Positions 48,431 to 55,735 of a stretch of 55,735 bases of DNA are shown one piece after another. Each line of letters begins with the position of its first letter. The stretch's first letter is position 1. The notes under the pieces were generated by a model. That model had not been told where the DNA came from. It made no database searches and was given only the letters and a program-made list of their open reading frames with translations. The stretch covers positions 1-55,735 of the forward strand of contig JASMLX010000031.1 in NCBI GenBank assembly GCA_030748495.1, written 5' to 3'. The position numbers were made by a program, and so were the translations under genes. This stretch comes from Candidatus Poribacteria bacterium. GTDB lineage: Bacteria > Poribacteria > WGA-4E > UBA9662.

Positions 48431-48524
48431 TAAATCGCAGAATCAAAACACATACCGCTCTAGTCTATTACCGTTGTGTGCTACTTTCCGCCACCGCTAG
48501 TCAAAGTTAGATAAATGGAGCCGG

Positions 48525-48722
48525 TTAGCCTTGTCTTTTAAGCCAGGACCAAGTTGTTGCCAGTTTACCGGCTAGCTCAACTGTCAGGAACTCTGAATTC
48601 TCAGCCAGATAGGTCAAAATATTGCTCTCTTTTGACTTTTTGTCAGTATAAATACCATTATGATAGCCTAGGGTGAGAACCCTTTCTTTACCAACCTTAT
48701 ATTCACAACTATCGACCGTCCC
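48525..48722 (-). pseudogene. Unrecognised C-terminal gene fragment
   Basis: A frame without a start reads CEYKVGKERVLTLGYHNGIY, then SKESNILTYLAENSEF and VELAGKLATTWSWLKRQG before TAA. It looks protein-like but I do not recognise the family. A TGA bounds it upstream. Confidence 0.25.
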
Positions 48723-48903
48723 TCATCCAATAGCACAGAACTAAATAACGCCCTCTTTCACCTGATCTAGTTTATACAGCAAAGAACAAATATCACCCAA
48801 ATATAGCCTAGAATCCACTCATCTCAAATAATTTCTTGGCTTAAAAATAATTCATCACCGACGACGAATCAACAAATAACTTAGCCTCCAAATTTGAATT
48901 TAC

Positions 48904-49726
48904 TAGGATCCATTTCAAAACGGCCTCAATGTAATCAGGATGCAAGCAAGGTGAAAAAAAGCTTGCTAGATACCAATCTCTCTTTCCCAGCCAACAACCA
49001 GTCTTTGGAAGTTTGGCCGCTATGCCAAAGTCAGCTCAATCTTCCATCGACGCCTATAGGCCGCAATTTGCCACCATCCTCATCTTTCTTGGTCTGCTTG
49101 TTTTTACCATCCGGATAGATCAATTCAATACCGCCTTTCAACAACCTTTGGCCAAGCGGATCACTGTTGTACTCCTTATCTACTATGATGCGGACAGGAT
49201 TTTACCCAGGCCGACCATCATTTTTTTCGGCACCGCAATCTTCTCAATGCTGGGTTCCAGCAGTTTTATTTCACTCGGTCAGGCCGAATCAAGATCAGCA
49301 CCGATAGGGACTGCCTGGCCATCGATTACCATCACCCACTTGCTACCCTTTCCGCCTTTGGTCTTTCCAAGGCCTGAGCCCCTTTTTCGGCCCAGGCCAA
49401 ACTGCCATCGGCCAAGGTTTCCGGCCAATCTAACTGGCCCTGTTGGTTCAGTTCGGACAGGAACTTAGGCCATATTTTGAGCCAAACACCTGGCTCTTCC
49501 CATGGCTGCAATCTTGACCAGCAAGTGCTAGCTGATGGATATTGATCAGCTAAGTCGTTCCATCCGGCCCCAGTTGGTAATAGCCGGATCATGCCGTCAA
49601 ATACTTCCCTGTTGCCTCTGGGCTCGGGTCCATCTTTGGCTGAAGGCTGAGGTTTTGGCCGCCAGGGTTCAAGTCTGATCCATTGTTCATCAGTGACAAA
49701 TGGTTTTAGTTTTGAAATAGCTTCTA
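48904..49726 (-). mobile_element. IS5-family insertion sequence remnant
   Basis: Imperfect 18-base ends match: TAGGATCCATTTCAAAAC (48904-48921) and, inverted, GTTTTGAAATAGCTTCTA (49709-49726), 15 of 18 alike. Inside, the minus strand encodes FVTDEQWIRLEPWRP, then MIRLLPTGAGWNDLADQYPS and STCWSRLQPWEEPGVWLKIW, the N-terminal half of an IS5-type transposase. ETLADGSLAWAEKGAQALER contains the first catalytic Asp. Many stops follow, and the C-terminus is still readable as YRRRWKIE and FQRLVVGWER. The element is therefore a complete-length but dead IS of about 820 bp. Confidence 0.75.
48910..48971. repeat. Direct repeat copy 1 (IS5-type end)
   Basis: Sixty of 62 bases are identical to 55665-55726. 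It comprises the inner part of the terminal repeat and the 3' untranslated end of the transposase, up to the TAG stop. Confidence 0.9.
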
Positions 49727-49888
49727 GCTAAATAGTAGTCCATTGCAGATGGTAATGAAGATTTATGCGGCCGACAGAAAACACCAGATACCCATCCTCA
49801 TCACTGGCGGGTTATAAAAAATTCAGTGGGAATTGTTGCTGACCTGATAGTGAGGAGATAGGGCTTATTCCTACTGCCAGGAGGTTAA

Positions 49889-50418
49889 TTGATGAGAAAA
49901 AGAAAGTATCCAGTTCAATTGTCGGAGGAACAATGGAATCATCTAAATTCATTACTTTGCAAAGGCCGGCACTCGTTACGCAAACTCAATCCTGCTGGTG
50001 TTCTTCTTCTGTGCCATCAAGGAAAGGAAGATCGAGAAGTTGCCTCGATAGTGAGTGTTAGCTTACAAGCGTAGATGCCGCCTTTATCCGCCAGATGGAG
50101 AATGTTTTGGATCTATATGCTGGAGCTTGGGATAGTAAACATCTCATCGTCTATTGGGATGAGATGTTGTATCGGTTGTTGGAACATACTCGTCAGCCCC
50201 AGCCCACACAAGTCGAAAAGCCCAGGCGAGAGGGTTATACCTATAAATGTAATGGCAGATGTAATTCCTTGCTTCTATTTGGTCCTCAAGCCTGTTGGTG
50301 TCTGGTAAAAGTTACCGTTCAACGCAAAGGCATTGACTATGCCGAATGTCTACGTGATTTGGAAAAGCTAGAGACAAGTTTGACACCACCTACTGGTAAT
50401 ATAAAAAAAATTGGCTGA
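49889..50418 (+). pseudogene. IS630-family transposase with internal deletion
   Basis: The first frame starts MRKRKYPVQLSEEQWNHLNS and continues with RHSLRKLNPAGVLLLCHQGK, the helix-turn-helix start of an IS630-type transposase, to VSVSLQA and a stop at 50072. A second frame continues QMENVLDLYAGAWDSK, LEHTRQPQPTQVEKPRRE and KGIDYAECLRDLEKLE, the middle of the same family, where the catalytic domain begins. Roughly 100 residues between are missing and the C-terminal third is lost. It is an internally deleted derivative that cannot transpose by itself. Confidence 0.75.
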
Positions 50419-50545
50419 CCACTAGTAGTTCAAACAAAATCAATTAGAATTGAGATGCTCACAGTCTATATGAGTATAAGTTGATTTTTTATGTTTCTTT
50501 TGTTTTGTTGCCTTTGTAACAATTGCAAATACTGTCCCCAAGAAA
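50419..50545. other. Short spacer after the IS630 remnant
   Basis: A hydrophobic run of Phe/Leu/Cys codons in the plus strand (near 50485-50520) may be the signal peptide of the decayed gene that follows, broken by a TGA. Confidence 0.3.
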
Positions 50546-50995
50546 GGTATCTTACGAGTCTCCGGTGACAATTCTTGGATTGTTTTCATTGATGGTAAAG
50601 AGGTGGCAAAAGCCAATAACTGGTGAATCCCTACCGTAACTAAATTTACTCTTAAAAGAAGATCTGCTCTTATTGCTATTTTACGCACGCGATGCGGAAC
50701 CGGGAGTCGCAGATGTCGGTGGATTTCTAGCTGATATTATCTTGGATGACAACCCTAAGTGTTAAGTGTATCGGTGATAGTGGATGGATGTGAGATATCG
50801 GCAAACCGATCAATAGTGGAAAGGAAGATTGGCAAAAGACAAAAATCAATGATGGCAAGTGGATAGTATCCCCAACTTTACCAAGAATTTGGTGCTGGAG
50901 TTTGGGGTTTTGGTGCCAGCCGGACGAGAACCATAAAAAAACCGGCTGTACCGAATGATAGAGAAGATGATGTTTACTTCTGTTACTTAAATTGG
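50546..50995 (+). pseudogene. Decayed beta-sandwich (carbohydrate-binding-like) gene
   Basis: Three plus-strand frames, read in order, give GILRVSGDNSWIVFIDGKEV, then a TGA after AKANNW; a frame change to YARDAEPGVADVGGFLADII; another to VKCIGDSGWM, a TGA, and KPINSGKEDWQKTKINDGKW; and finally QEFGAGVWGFGASRTRTIKK. This is the pattern of the jelly-roll N-terminal domains of secreted glycosidases and related Planctomycetes/Poribacteria proteins. At least two stops and three frame changes make it dead. It lies just upstream of the GH32 gene. Confidence 0.6.
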
Positions 50996-51104
50996 TACAC
51001 TTGCTGTCGATTACCGAGAAAATGGCAACGTTTTGAGTACAGATTAGGCGGGAGCATATAATGAAGTCTGTTGTAACCGCAGTCGCCGGCTTCATAATAA
51101 TCCG

Positions 51105-52496
51105 ATGAAGCCTACGATGCCGAAACCCGTACCGGAAACTTGGCTGACCTATCATCTTGCGCACCCCGGCCCAGACAAAGCGATCCCGGCCGATCCCAAC
51201 TGTGCAATTTACTACAAAGGTTACTATCACTTGCATTACATCTTCCAGAACCAGGGACACTCCTTCGCTCATGTTTCGAGTAAGGATATGGTCCATTGGC
51301 AATGGCATGATACAACGCTTACCCCACCGTTGACCGGGCACGGAATGTTCAGTGGCACGGCATTCATGACCATGGAAGAGAAACCGGCCATCATTTACCA
51401 TGGCCAGGGCTCGGGCAGAAACCAGATCGCCTTTGCTCAGGATGACCATTTGGAAAAGTGGTCTGAAGCTATCGCGGTCGAACCTCAAACAGCAGGCGGT
51501 AAAGAGCCGGAGATGCGACATTGGGATCCCGATTGCTGGTTGAAGGGCGATACTTACTACTCTATCGCAGGCGGCTCAAATCCGAGTTTGTCTAAATCCA
51601 AAGACCTTAAGAAATGGGAGTTTCAAGGCGAACTTTTCCACCCCGACTTTCCGAAAGGCCTGGGAGTGGCGAAGGAGGAAGACACTTCCTGTGCCAACAT
51701 GTTCCCGATCGGCGACAAGTGGATGCTGCTGTGTATCAGTCATCAACTGGGTTGCCGTTATTATTTGGGCGACTTCAAAGAGGAGCAGTATCTCCCGGCT
51801 TATCATGCCTTGATGAATTGGGCTAGATGGGATTTCTTTGCCCCGGAATCGCTCCTGACTCCGGATGGCCGCCGCGTGATGTGGGCGTGGTGCACTCCAT
51901 GGGTAAACGACATGCAGAAAGTCGGCCGGAAGCAGAATTTTGATGCGCTGATGGAGGGAAAGATTCAGCCCGGTATCCAGTCGCTACCACGAGAACTCAA
52001 TCTGCCTAAAGATGGAATGTTACGCATTAAGCCCTTGCGCGAATTAGAGCAACTGCGTTCCAACCAGAAACAGGAAGCGGACATCACAATCAAGGATGAT
52101 GCTCCTTATGTCTTGAAAGATATCTCCGGCGACACGATGGAGTTGGAAATCACCTTTGCAGTGCCTTCTTCGAGTGAGTTTGGAGTCAGGGTACTATGCG
52201 GTGAAGATGGAACCGACGGCTTTACGATTACCGCCGGCAGTATGAGAAAGACGTTGACCGTCGGTTATACCAAACCCCCTTTCGAACTGCAGCAGGGAGA
52301 AGACCTTACCCTGCGTGTATTCATCGACAAAAGCATGATTGAGGTGTTTATCAACGACCGTCAAGCCGCCGTCGCGTGGCATGATTACGATCCTAAAGAT
52401 CTCCACGTCAGCTTATTTTGCAAAGATGGCAATGTTGAGGTGAAGACAGTAATAGCCTGGGAGATGAAGGCAATTTATGAAGTCGATAGCAGATAA
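51105..52496 (+). CDS. Glycoside hydrolase family 32 enzyme
   Basis: The 463-residue protein has the five-bladed propeller of GH32 fructan/sucrose hydrolases and a C-terminal beta-sandwich (TLRVFIDKSMIEVFINDRQA). The nucleophile Asp is in IPADPNCAIYYKGYYHLHYI (equivalent of NDPNG), the transition-state Asp in MRHWDPDCW (RDP-like, with Trp for Arg), and the acid/base region in EEDTSCANMF, a variant of the usual EC motif seen in this subgroup. No signal peptide is clear, so it may be cytoplasmic. At 51061 an ATG with a good ribosome site (GGGAG) opens a 15-codon frame that ends at the GH32 start; it could be a leader or the original start, lost by a frameshift. Confidence 0.9.
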   Translation: MKPTMPKPVPETWLTYHLAHPGPDKAIPADPNCAIYYKGYYHLHYIFQNQGHSFAHVSSKDMVHWQWHDTTLTPPLTGHGMFSGTAFMTMEEKPAIIYHGQGSGRNQIAFAQDDHLEKWSEAIAVEPQTAGGKEPEMRHWDPDCWLKGDTYYSIAGGSNPSLSKSKDLKKWEFQGELFHPDFPKGLGVAKEEDTSCANMFPIGDKWMLLCISHQLGCRYYLGDFKEEQYLPAYHALMNWARWDFFAPESLLTPDGRRVMWAWCTPWVNDMQKVGRKQNFDALMEGKIQPGIQSLPRELNLPKDGMLRIKPLRELEQLRSNQKQEADITIKDDAPYVLKDISGDTMELEITFAVPSSSEFGVRVLCGEDGTDGFTITAGSMRKTLTVGYTKPPFELQQGEDLTLRVFIDKSMIEVFINDRQAAVAWHDYDPKDLHVSLFCKDGNVEVKTVIAWEMKAIYEVDSR

Positions 52497-52558
52497 ACCC
52501 TGATCCGATAATTCAGGCTGGGAACTCTCCCCGTCTGGCTTGCGCTCACTTTCAACCT

Positions 52559-53329
52559 TTAGTTCACGCTGTCGAGCAGATTCATCTGCGCGTCATCCAG
52601 TTGCCAGTCGAAAATATCCAGATTATCTTTTAAATGGCTGTGAGAACTGGCTTTGGGAATCACAATTATCTTTTTCTGAACTAACCAACGTAGCGCCACC
52701 TGGGCTGCCGTCCGTTGTTGCTGTTCAGCCACGGACAGTACCGTTGGGTGACTGAGAATTGACTGCTTGGCTAGGGGGCAATAGGCGGTAATGGCCACCT
52801 GATGTTGTTGGCAGTAAGCTTGCAATTCGGGTGAATGATGGCCGATATGACACTCGACCTGATTGACGCTGATAGGCGCAATGGCTCTGGCTTCTTCGAT
52901 TAGATCAATATCGAAGTTACTGACCCCGATACTTTTAACCCGTCCCTGTTGGTGTAGTTCCATAAAGGCGTTCAACGTCTCGGTCAACGGCACCTCTGGA
53001 CTAGGCCAATGAATCAACAGCAGATCAACATAATCCATCTGCAAATGATCTAGACAGAGTTGAAATTGGCTCTTGACCAACGAAGCAGTTAGCGAGTCCC
53101 GCCAAATCTTACTGGTCAAAAAAATATCCGATCGGTCGACGCGCAACTCTCGCAGTATCTCGCCTATCTCTTGCTGATTTTGGTAGAGCCAGGCGGTATC
53201 AAAGTGCCGGTAGCCGAGTTCATAAGCCATTTGAACGGCCTTTTTACAGGCTTGTCCTCTGAGTTGCCAAGTTCCTAATCCTAGCAACGGCATCGGATGA
53301 CCAGAAATCAGTGATATTGAGTCTATCAT
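52559..53329 (-). CDS. Aldo/keto reductase (NADPH)
   Basis: This intact 256-residue aldo/keto reductase keeps the full tetrad: Asp and Tyr in YRHFDTAWLYQNQQEIG, Lys in IFLTSKIW, and His in VDLLLIHWPSPEV. GRVKSIGVSNFDIDLIEEA and the cofactor end VIPKASSHSHLKDN are also normal for 2,5-diketo-gluconate-reductase-type enzymes. AAAAAGGA precedes the ATG. It converges with the GH32 gene and may act on a sugar-derived carbonyl, but the substrate is not shown by sequence. Confidence 0.92.
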   Translation of the reverse strand: MIDSISLISGHPMPLLGLGTWQLRGQACKKAVQMAYELGYRHFDTAWLYQNQQEIGEILRELRVDRSDIFLTSKIWRDSLTASLVKSQFQLCLDHLQMDYVDLLLIHWPSPEVPLTETLNAFMELHQQGRVKSIGVSNFDIDLIEEARAIAPISVNQVECHIGHHSPELQAYCQQHQVAITAYCPLAKQSILSHPTVLSVAEQQQRTAAQVALRWLVQKKIIVIPKASSHSHLKDNLDIFDWQLDDAQMNLLDSVN

Positions 53330-53765
53330 CGATTAGAATCCTTTTTATATTTTGGGGTTGTGTTTGAACCATTGGTTTCAAATATCATCTCAACCGAGAT
53401 CTGATAAGAGGCAATCATTGTACTTCAGGTGAATCCATCGCACAACGTAACACTTTTCCTTTTTTACAAGTTTTTGTTATCCTTCATCTCTCGCCTCTGC
53501 TTGAGAACCAGTTGGAAAGAGATTAGAGTGTTTGAGCATCAGTTGAAGCCGCTTCACTAATCAGTCCTGATAATATAAATCATCGTCTCTGAGTGTTGTT
53601 TTTTCTAGTTGGATCTAACTCTATTATTAACAGTGGTTCTCACGTTTTTTACGTCGATTCGACTGTTGTCGGTCGCATTTTCCATTGAGCGCATTGAGCG
53701 GTGACTAGTAAAAAGATTCCGTATCTTACCTTTAGCTGATGCCGATTCTTGTCTGCCAACAAGCA
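53330..53765. other. Intergenic region, 436 bp
   Basis: No gene, promoter of note or repeat beyond short runs was recognised. Confidence 0.4.
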
Positions 53766-55562
53766 CTAATTTTTTGCTTTGCGCAGATTGTGAATGATCT
53801 GATGAGTGCTCATCCACCAAGTACCCGGGTGACTATAATTATTTTTGACTGAAGGCCAGCCAACCCAATATGTAGTATCAAAAGGAACGATTTTTCGAGC
53901 CTGGGTAAGCGGAATCATCACCTGTTCGGACACAAAATGGTTCATCGCTTCCGCAACCAAAGGCAGGATTTCCGCATCACCTAAAGGCAAGATACCAATT
54001 CTAGCCACGATCTGGCTGTATTGGTCGGCTTTTTCCCCCTGCCAGCGAACGAAATTATTGTTACTCGGTGCTCTTTCATCAATTGGTCGCCAGAACTGGC
54101 TAGTATAACGATTCAATGTAAACCACGGCTCGTTGATGGAGCCACAGGCGTCCCAGTCGATAACGGCTTCAAATTTACCAAAAGCCTTATTATCAGTCCA
54201 GGTTGATCCGGCTAAAGCTCGGGTGGTAGCGTTGATGCCTACTTCCCTCAATTGTTCTACAATCACTTCGGCAATGCGTCTTTTCTCGATAAACGCTTCG
54301 TGGGTTTGAATGTTGAGTGATAATTCTTGGTCGCCTTTCTGATAAAACCCATTCTTCTTTAAGACCCAACTATTGGCTTCGATCAAGGCTCGGGCGGCGG
54401 GTATATTACCTCTTGGAGCAACCCACAAATCCCTGATGGCGTCGATGTAAGGTTGCATGGCCGGATATTCGACAAAGATCGTCTTAGAAGCCACAGAAGT
54501 CCCCTCGTAGGCAATCTCGATGATCTGTTGCCGATCGATAATCAAGCTGAGTGCCTGTCGCATTTCCACCTTATCCCAGGGCGGAATCGTATGGTTGACA
54601 GAGAGTTGGCGCGGACAAGCCCCCATCCAAGCGTAAGGCATATCGTCGTCCCAAGCTATAATTCGTGGATTCTGGTTGCGGATGCTCTCAAATGCTCCCA
54701 AGGTAATATCCATCACGCTATCCAGCTTCGACTCGGCGGCTAACAGGGCCCTGGTCTCTTCAAGACCCGTTACGATCCAGACGAGTTGTTCGGGGGCTGG
54801 CAGTGGGCGGAACCCGGTTTCCACTCCCCACCAATCCTGACGTCGACGATAAATAAACTCTGTTTCGCCGGCAGCGACCAGTTGGTAAGCACCGGTACCG
54901 ATAGGCCAACCTTTCTTCCGGTCGTAAAATTTGAATGTGAATGGATCTTGTCCATCCCAGATATGTTGAGGCAAAACGATGATTCCACCCCAGACACGGA
55001 CCGAGAAATAGTCGACCTGAAAACGGGGGTTAGGTGATTTCAAATAAAATCGAACTGTTAAAGGGTCTACCTTTTCAATAGCGTCGACCCACTGTTGCAT
55101 ACTTGCAGCTTCGCTAAGCGACTGCGAAGCGTCGTTCAGTAAAAGGTTAAGGGTGAAAACAATATCATCAGCATCAAATGCCTGCCCATCCGACGAGCGA
55201 ACGCCGTTGCGGATGTTGAGCGTCCATATATCCAGACGGTCGTTAACGATAAAACTTTTGCCCAGCCAGGGGTCGATTTTCCCCGTTGCGTAATTGAGGA
55301 TAAAGAGTGGTTCCCAAACAGCCTGGTGCATTCCTTGGTTGCGGCTGGTACCAGGCACCATCCAGTTAAAGTTGAAAGGGTCAGAAATGGAACTACCGTC
55401 AATGTCGAAGATAACCGTATTTTCCCGGTCTACGGTTGTAGGGTTCGACCCAATTGATTGGGGAGCAATATCATCATCGGTACAGCCGAGAAAAACCAGA
55501 ACCGTGACGAGCAGTATTGCAGCCCCACATCTAGCAGAAGGTAAGCGTATTGGATAACGCAT
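53766..55562 (-). CDS. Oligopeptide-type ABC transporter substrate-binding lipoprotein
   Basis: The product, about 598 residues from ATG 55562, begins with an arginine-bearing signal and the lipobox LVFLGC, then a Thr/Asp-rich linker. The body is an SBP_bac_5 domain: LDIWTLNIRNGVRSSDGQAF, DADDIVFTLNLLLND, then YFSVRVWGGIIVLPQHIWD and WDKVEMRQALSLIIDRQQI. The fold binds peptides, nickel or oligosaccharides for an ABC importer; no permease or ATPase gene is next to it here. An in-frame start at 55700 would lie inside the flanking IS end and gives an unlikely N-terminus, so it is rejected. AGAGAGT precedes the chosen ATG. GC content and spelling resemble the neighbours. Confidence 0.87.
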   Translation of the reverse strand: MRYPIRLPSARCGAAILLVTVLVFLGCTDDDIAPQSIGSNPTTVDRENTVIFDIDGSSISDPFNFNWMVPGTSRNQGMHQAVWEPLFILNYATGKIDPWLGKSFIVNDRLDIWTLNIRNGVRSSDGQAFDADDIVFTLNLLLNDASQSLSEAASMQQWVDAIEKVDPLTVRFYLKSPNPRFQVDYFSVRVWGGIIVLPQHIWDGQDPFTFKFYDRKKGWPIGTGAYQLVAAGETEFIYRRRQDWWGVETGFRPLPAPEQLVWIVTGLEETRALLAAESKLDSVMDITLGAFESIRNQNPRIIAWDDDMPYAWMGACPRQLSVNHTIPPWDKVEMRQALSLIIDRQQIIEIAYEGTSVASKTIFVEYPAMQPYIDAIRDLWVAPRGNIPAARALIEANSWVLKKNGFYQKGDQELSLNIQTHEAFIEKRRIAEVIVEQLREVGINATTRALAGSTWTDNKAFGKFEAVIDWDACGSINEPWFTLNRYTSQFWRPIDERAPSNNNFVRWQGEKADQYSQIVARIGILPLGDAEILPLVAEAMNHFVSEQVMIPLTQARKIVPFDTTYWVGWPSVKNNYSHPGTWWMSTHQIIHNLRKAKN

Positions 55563-55658
55563 ACTCTCTGCCAGATGTGACTGATTCAATTGTTGTTGGG
55601 TGTTCTGACTTTTTTTAGGGCTAGGCTTTTTATTCTGAAATCTCATATTGAGAGATCT

Positions 55659-55735
55659 TAGAAGCCATTTCAAAACTGCCTCAATGTAATCAGGATGCAA
55701 GCAAGGTGAAAGAAAGCTTGCTAGATCTGAATTTC
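55659..55735 (-). mobile_element. IS5-family insertion sequence, left end, cut by window edge
   Basis: Starts TAGAAGCCATTTCAAAAC, the same terminal repeat as the element at 48904, and continues with the 62-base repeat. The minus-strand reading ends in a TAG, like the other copy, and enters a transposase C-terminus at the edge. It begins about 97 bases upstream of the binding-protein start, so it may displace that gene's promoter. Confidence 0.75.
55665..55726. repeat. Direct repeat copy 2 (IS5-type end)
   Basis: Differs from 48910-48971 at two of 62 positions. It marks the second copy of the same insertion sequence family. Confidence 0.9.

Larger units (their letters stand above)
48378..48903. 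other. Non-coding stretch of 526 bp before the IS5 remnant
   Basis: Holds the hairpin at 48407-48430 and a short gene-like fragment at 48525-48722, both listed separately. Nothing else is recognisable. Confidence 0.4.

Noticed and set aside
49013..49468. A 151-codon plus-strand frame
   Set aside because: It is the antisense of the IS5 transposase remnant, whose protein motifs are on the minus strand.
49660..49700. A tRNA T-arm-like string (GGTTCAAGTCTGATCC)
   Set aside because: It lies inside the IS5 transposase coding remnant and no cloverleaf can be formed around it.
55563..55700. An upstream start for the binding protein at 55700
   Set aside because: The added residues are encoded by the IS5 terminal repeat, and the lipoprotein signal begins at 55562.

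Overview
The window looks like a chromosomal piece of an uncultured bacterium of mid-40s GC. A DUF1501 protein with a Tat signal, a neutral-ceramidase-like protein, paired LamG proteins, a PhoPQ-related protein, a uxuA-like gene and a GH32 enzyme together resemble what I know of Candidatus Poribacteria (sponge symbionts) and neighbours of the Planctomycetes. That placement is an inference from gene content; there is no rRNA or other marker here, and I saw no tRNA, rRNA or CRISPR array.

Layout. 1-9.1 kb: end of a nucleoside transporter, a VOC protein, DUF1501, a frameshifted Gfo/Idh oxidoreductase, a ceramidase-like protein, a decayed membrane-protein gene and a DUF547 lipoprotein. 9.5-13 kb: a minus-strand diaminopimelate operon (dapC-dapE-dapD). 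13.1-18.6 kb: a graveyard holding an alpha/beta hydrolase, an IS1-type transposase, a molybdopterin oxidoreductase tail, an IS1182 transposase and a uroporphyrinogen-decarboxylase tail, all broken, plus one dead and one live LamG gene. 18.8-25.9 kb: three consecutive genes that together can account for every step of ether-lipid (alkylglycerol) synthesis. They are a 1475-residue fatty acyl reductase / acyl-activating / ACP / PlsC fusion (ElbD-like), an alkylglycerone-phosphate synthase, and a short-chain reductase. 26.2-27.7 kb: a sigma-54-type response regulator.

27.7-41.5 kb is an intact housekeeping block. A minus-strand division and cell-wall run reads murD-ftsW-murG-murC-ftsQ-ftsA, with a stand-alone double-stranded-RNA-binding-domain protein and argC upstream. 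On the plus strand lie murB, a Gfo/Idh oxidoreductase and groES-groEL with promoter and terminator. No ftsZ follows ftsA.

41.6-55.7 kb is accessory again: PhoPQ-related protein, a truncated methyltransferase, a secreted metallophosphoesterase, a mannonate-dehydratase-like enzyme, an aldo/keto-reductase fold lacking its usual catalytic residues, IS5 and IS630 remnants, a decayed beta-sandwich gene, a GH32 enzyme, a normal aldo/keto reductase and an oligopeptide-type binding lipoprotein. A second IS5-type end cuts into the right edge. The core block is intact while both flanks are full of stops, frameshifts and IS debris. The main biological story is the compact ether-lipid locus, which matches the pathway known from Myxococcus (ElbD, AGPS) and from peroxisomes (FAR1/GNPAT/AGPS/PexRAP).
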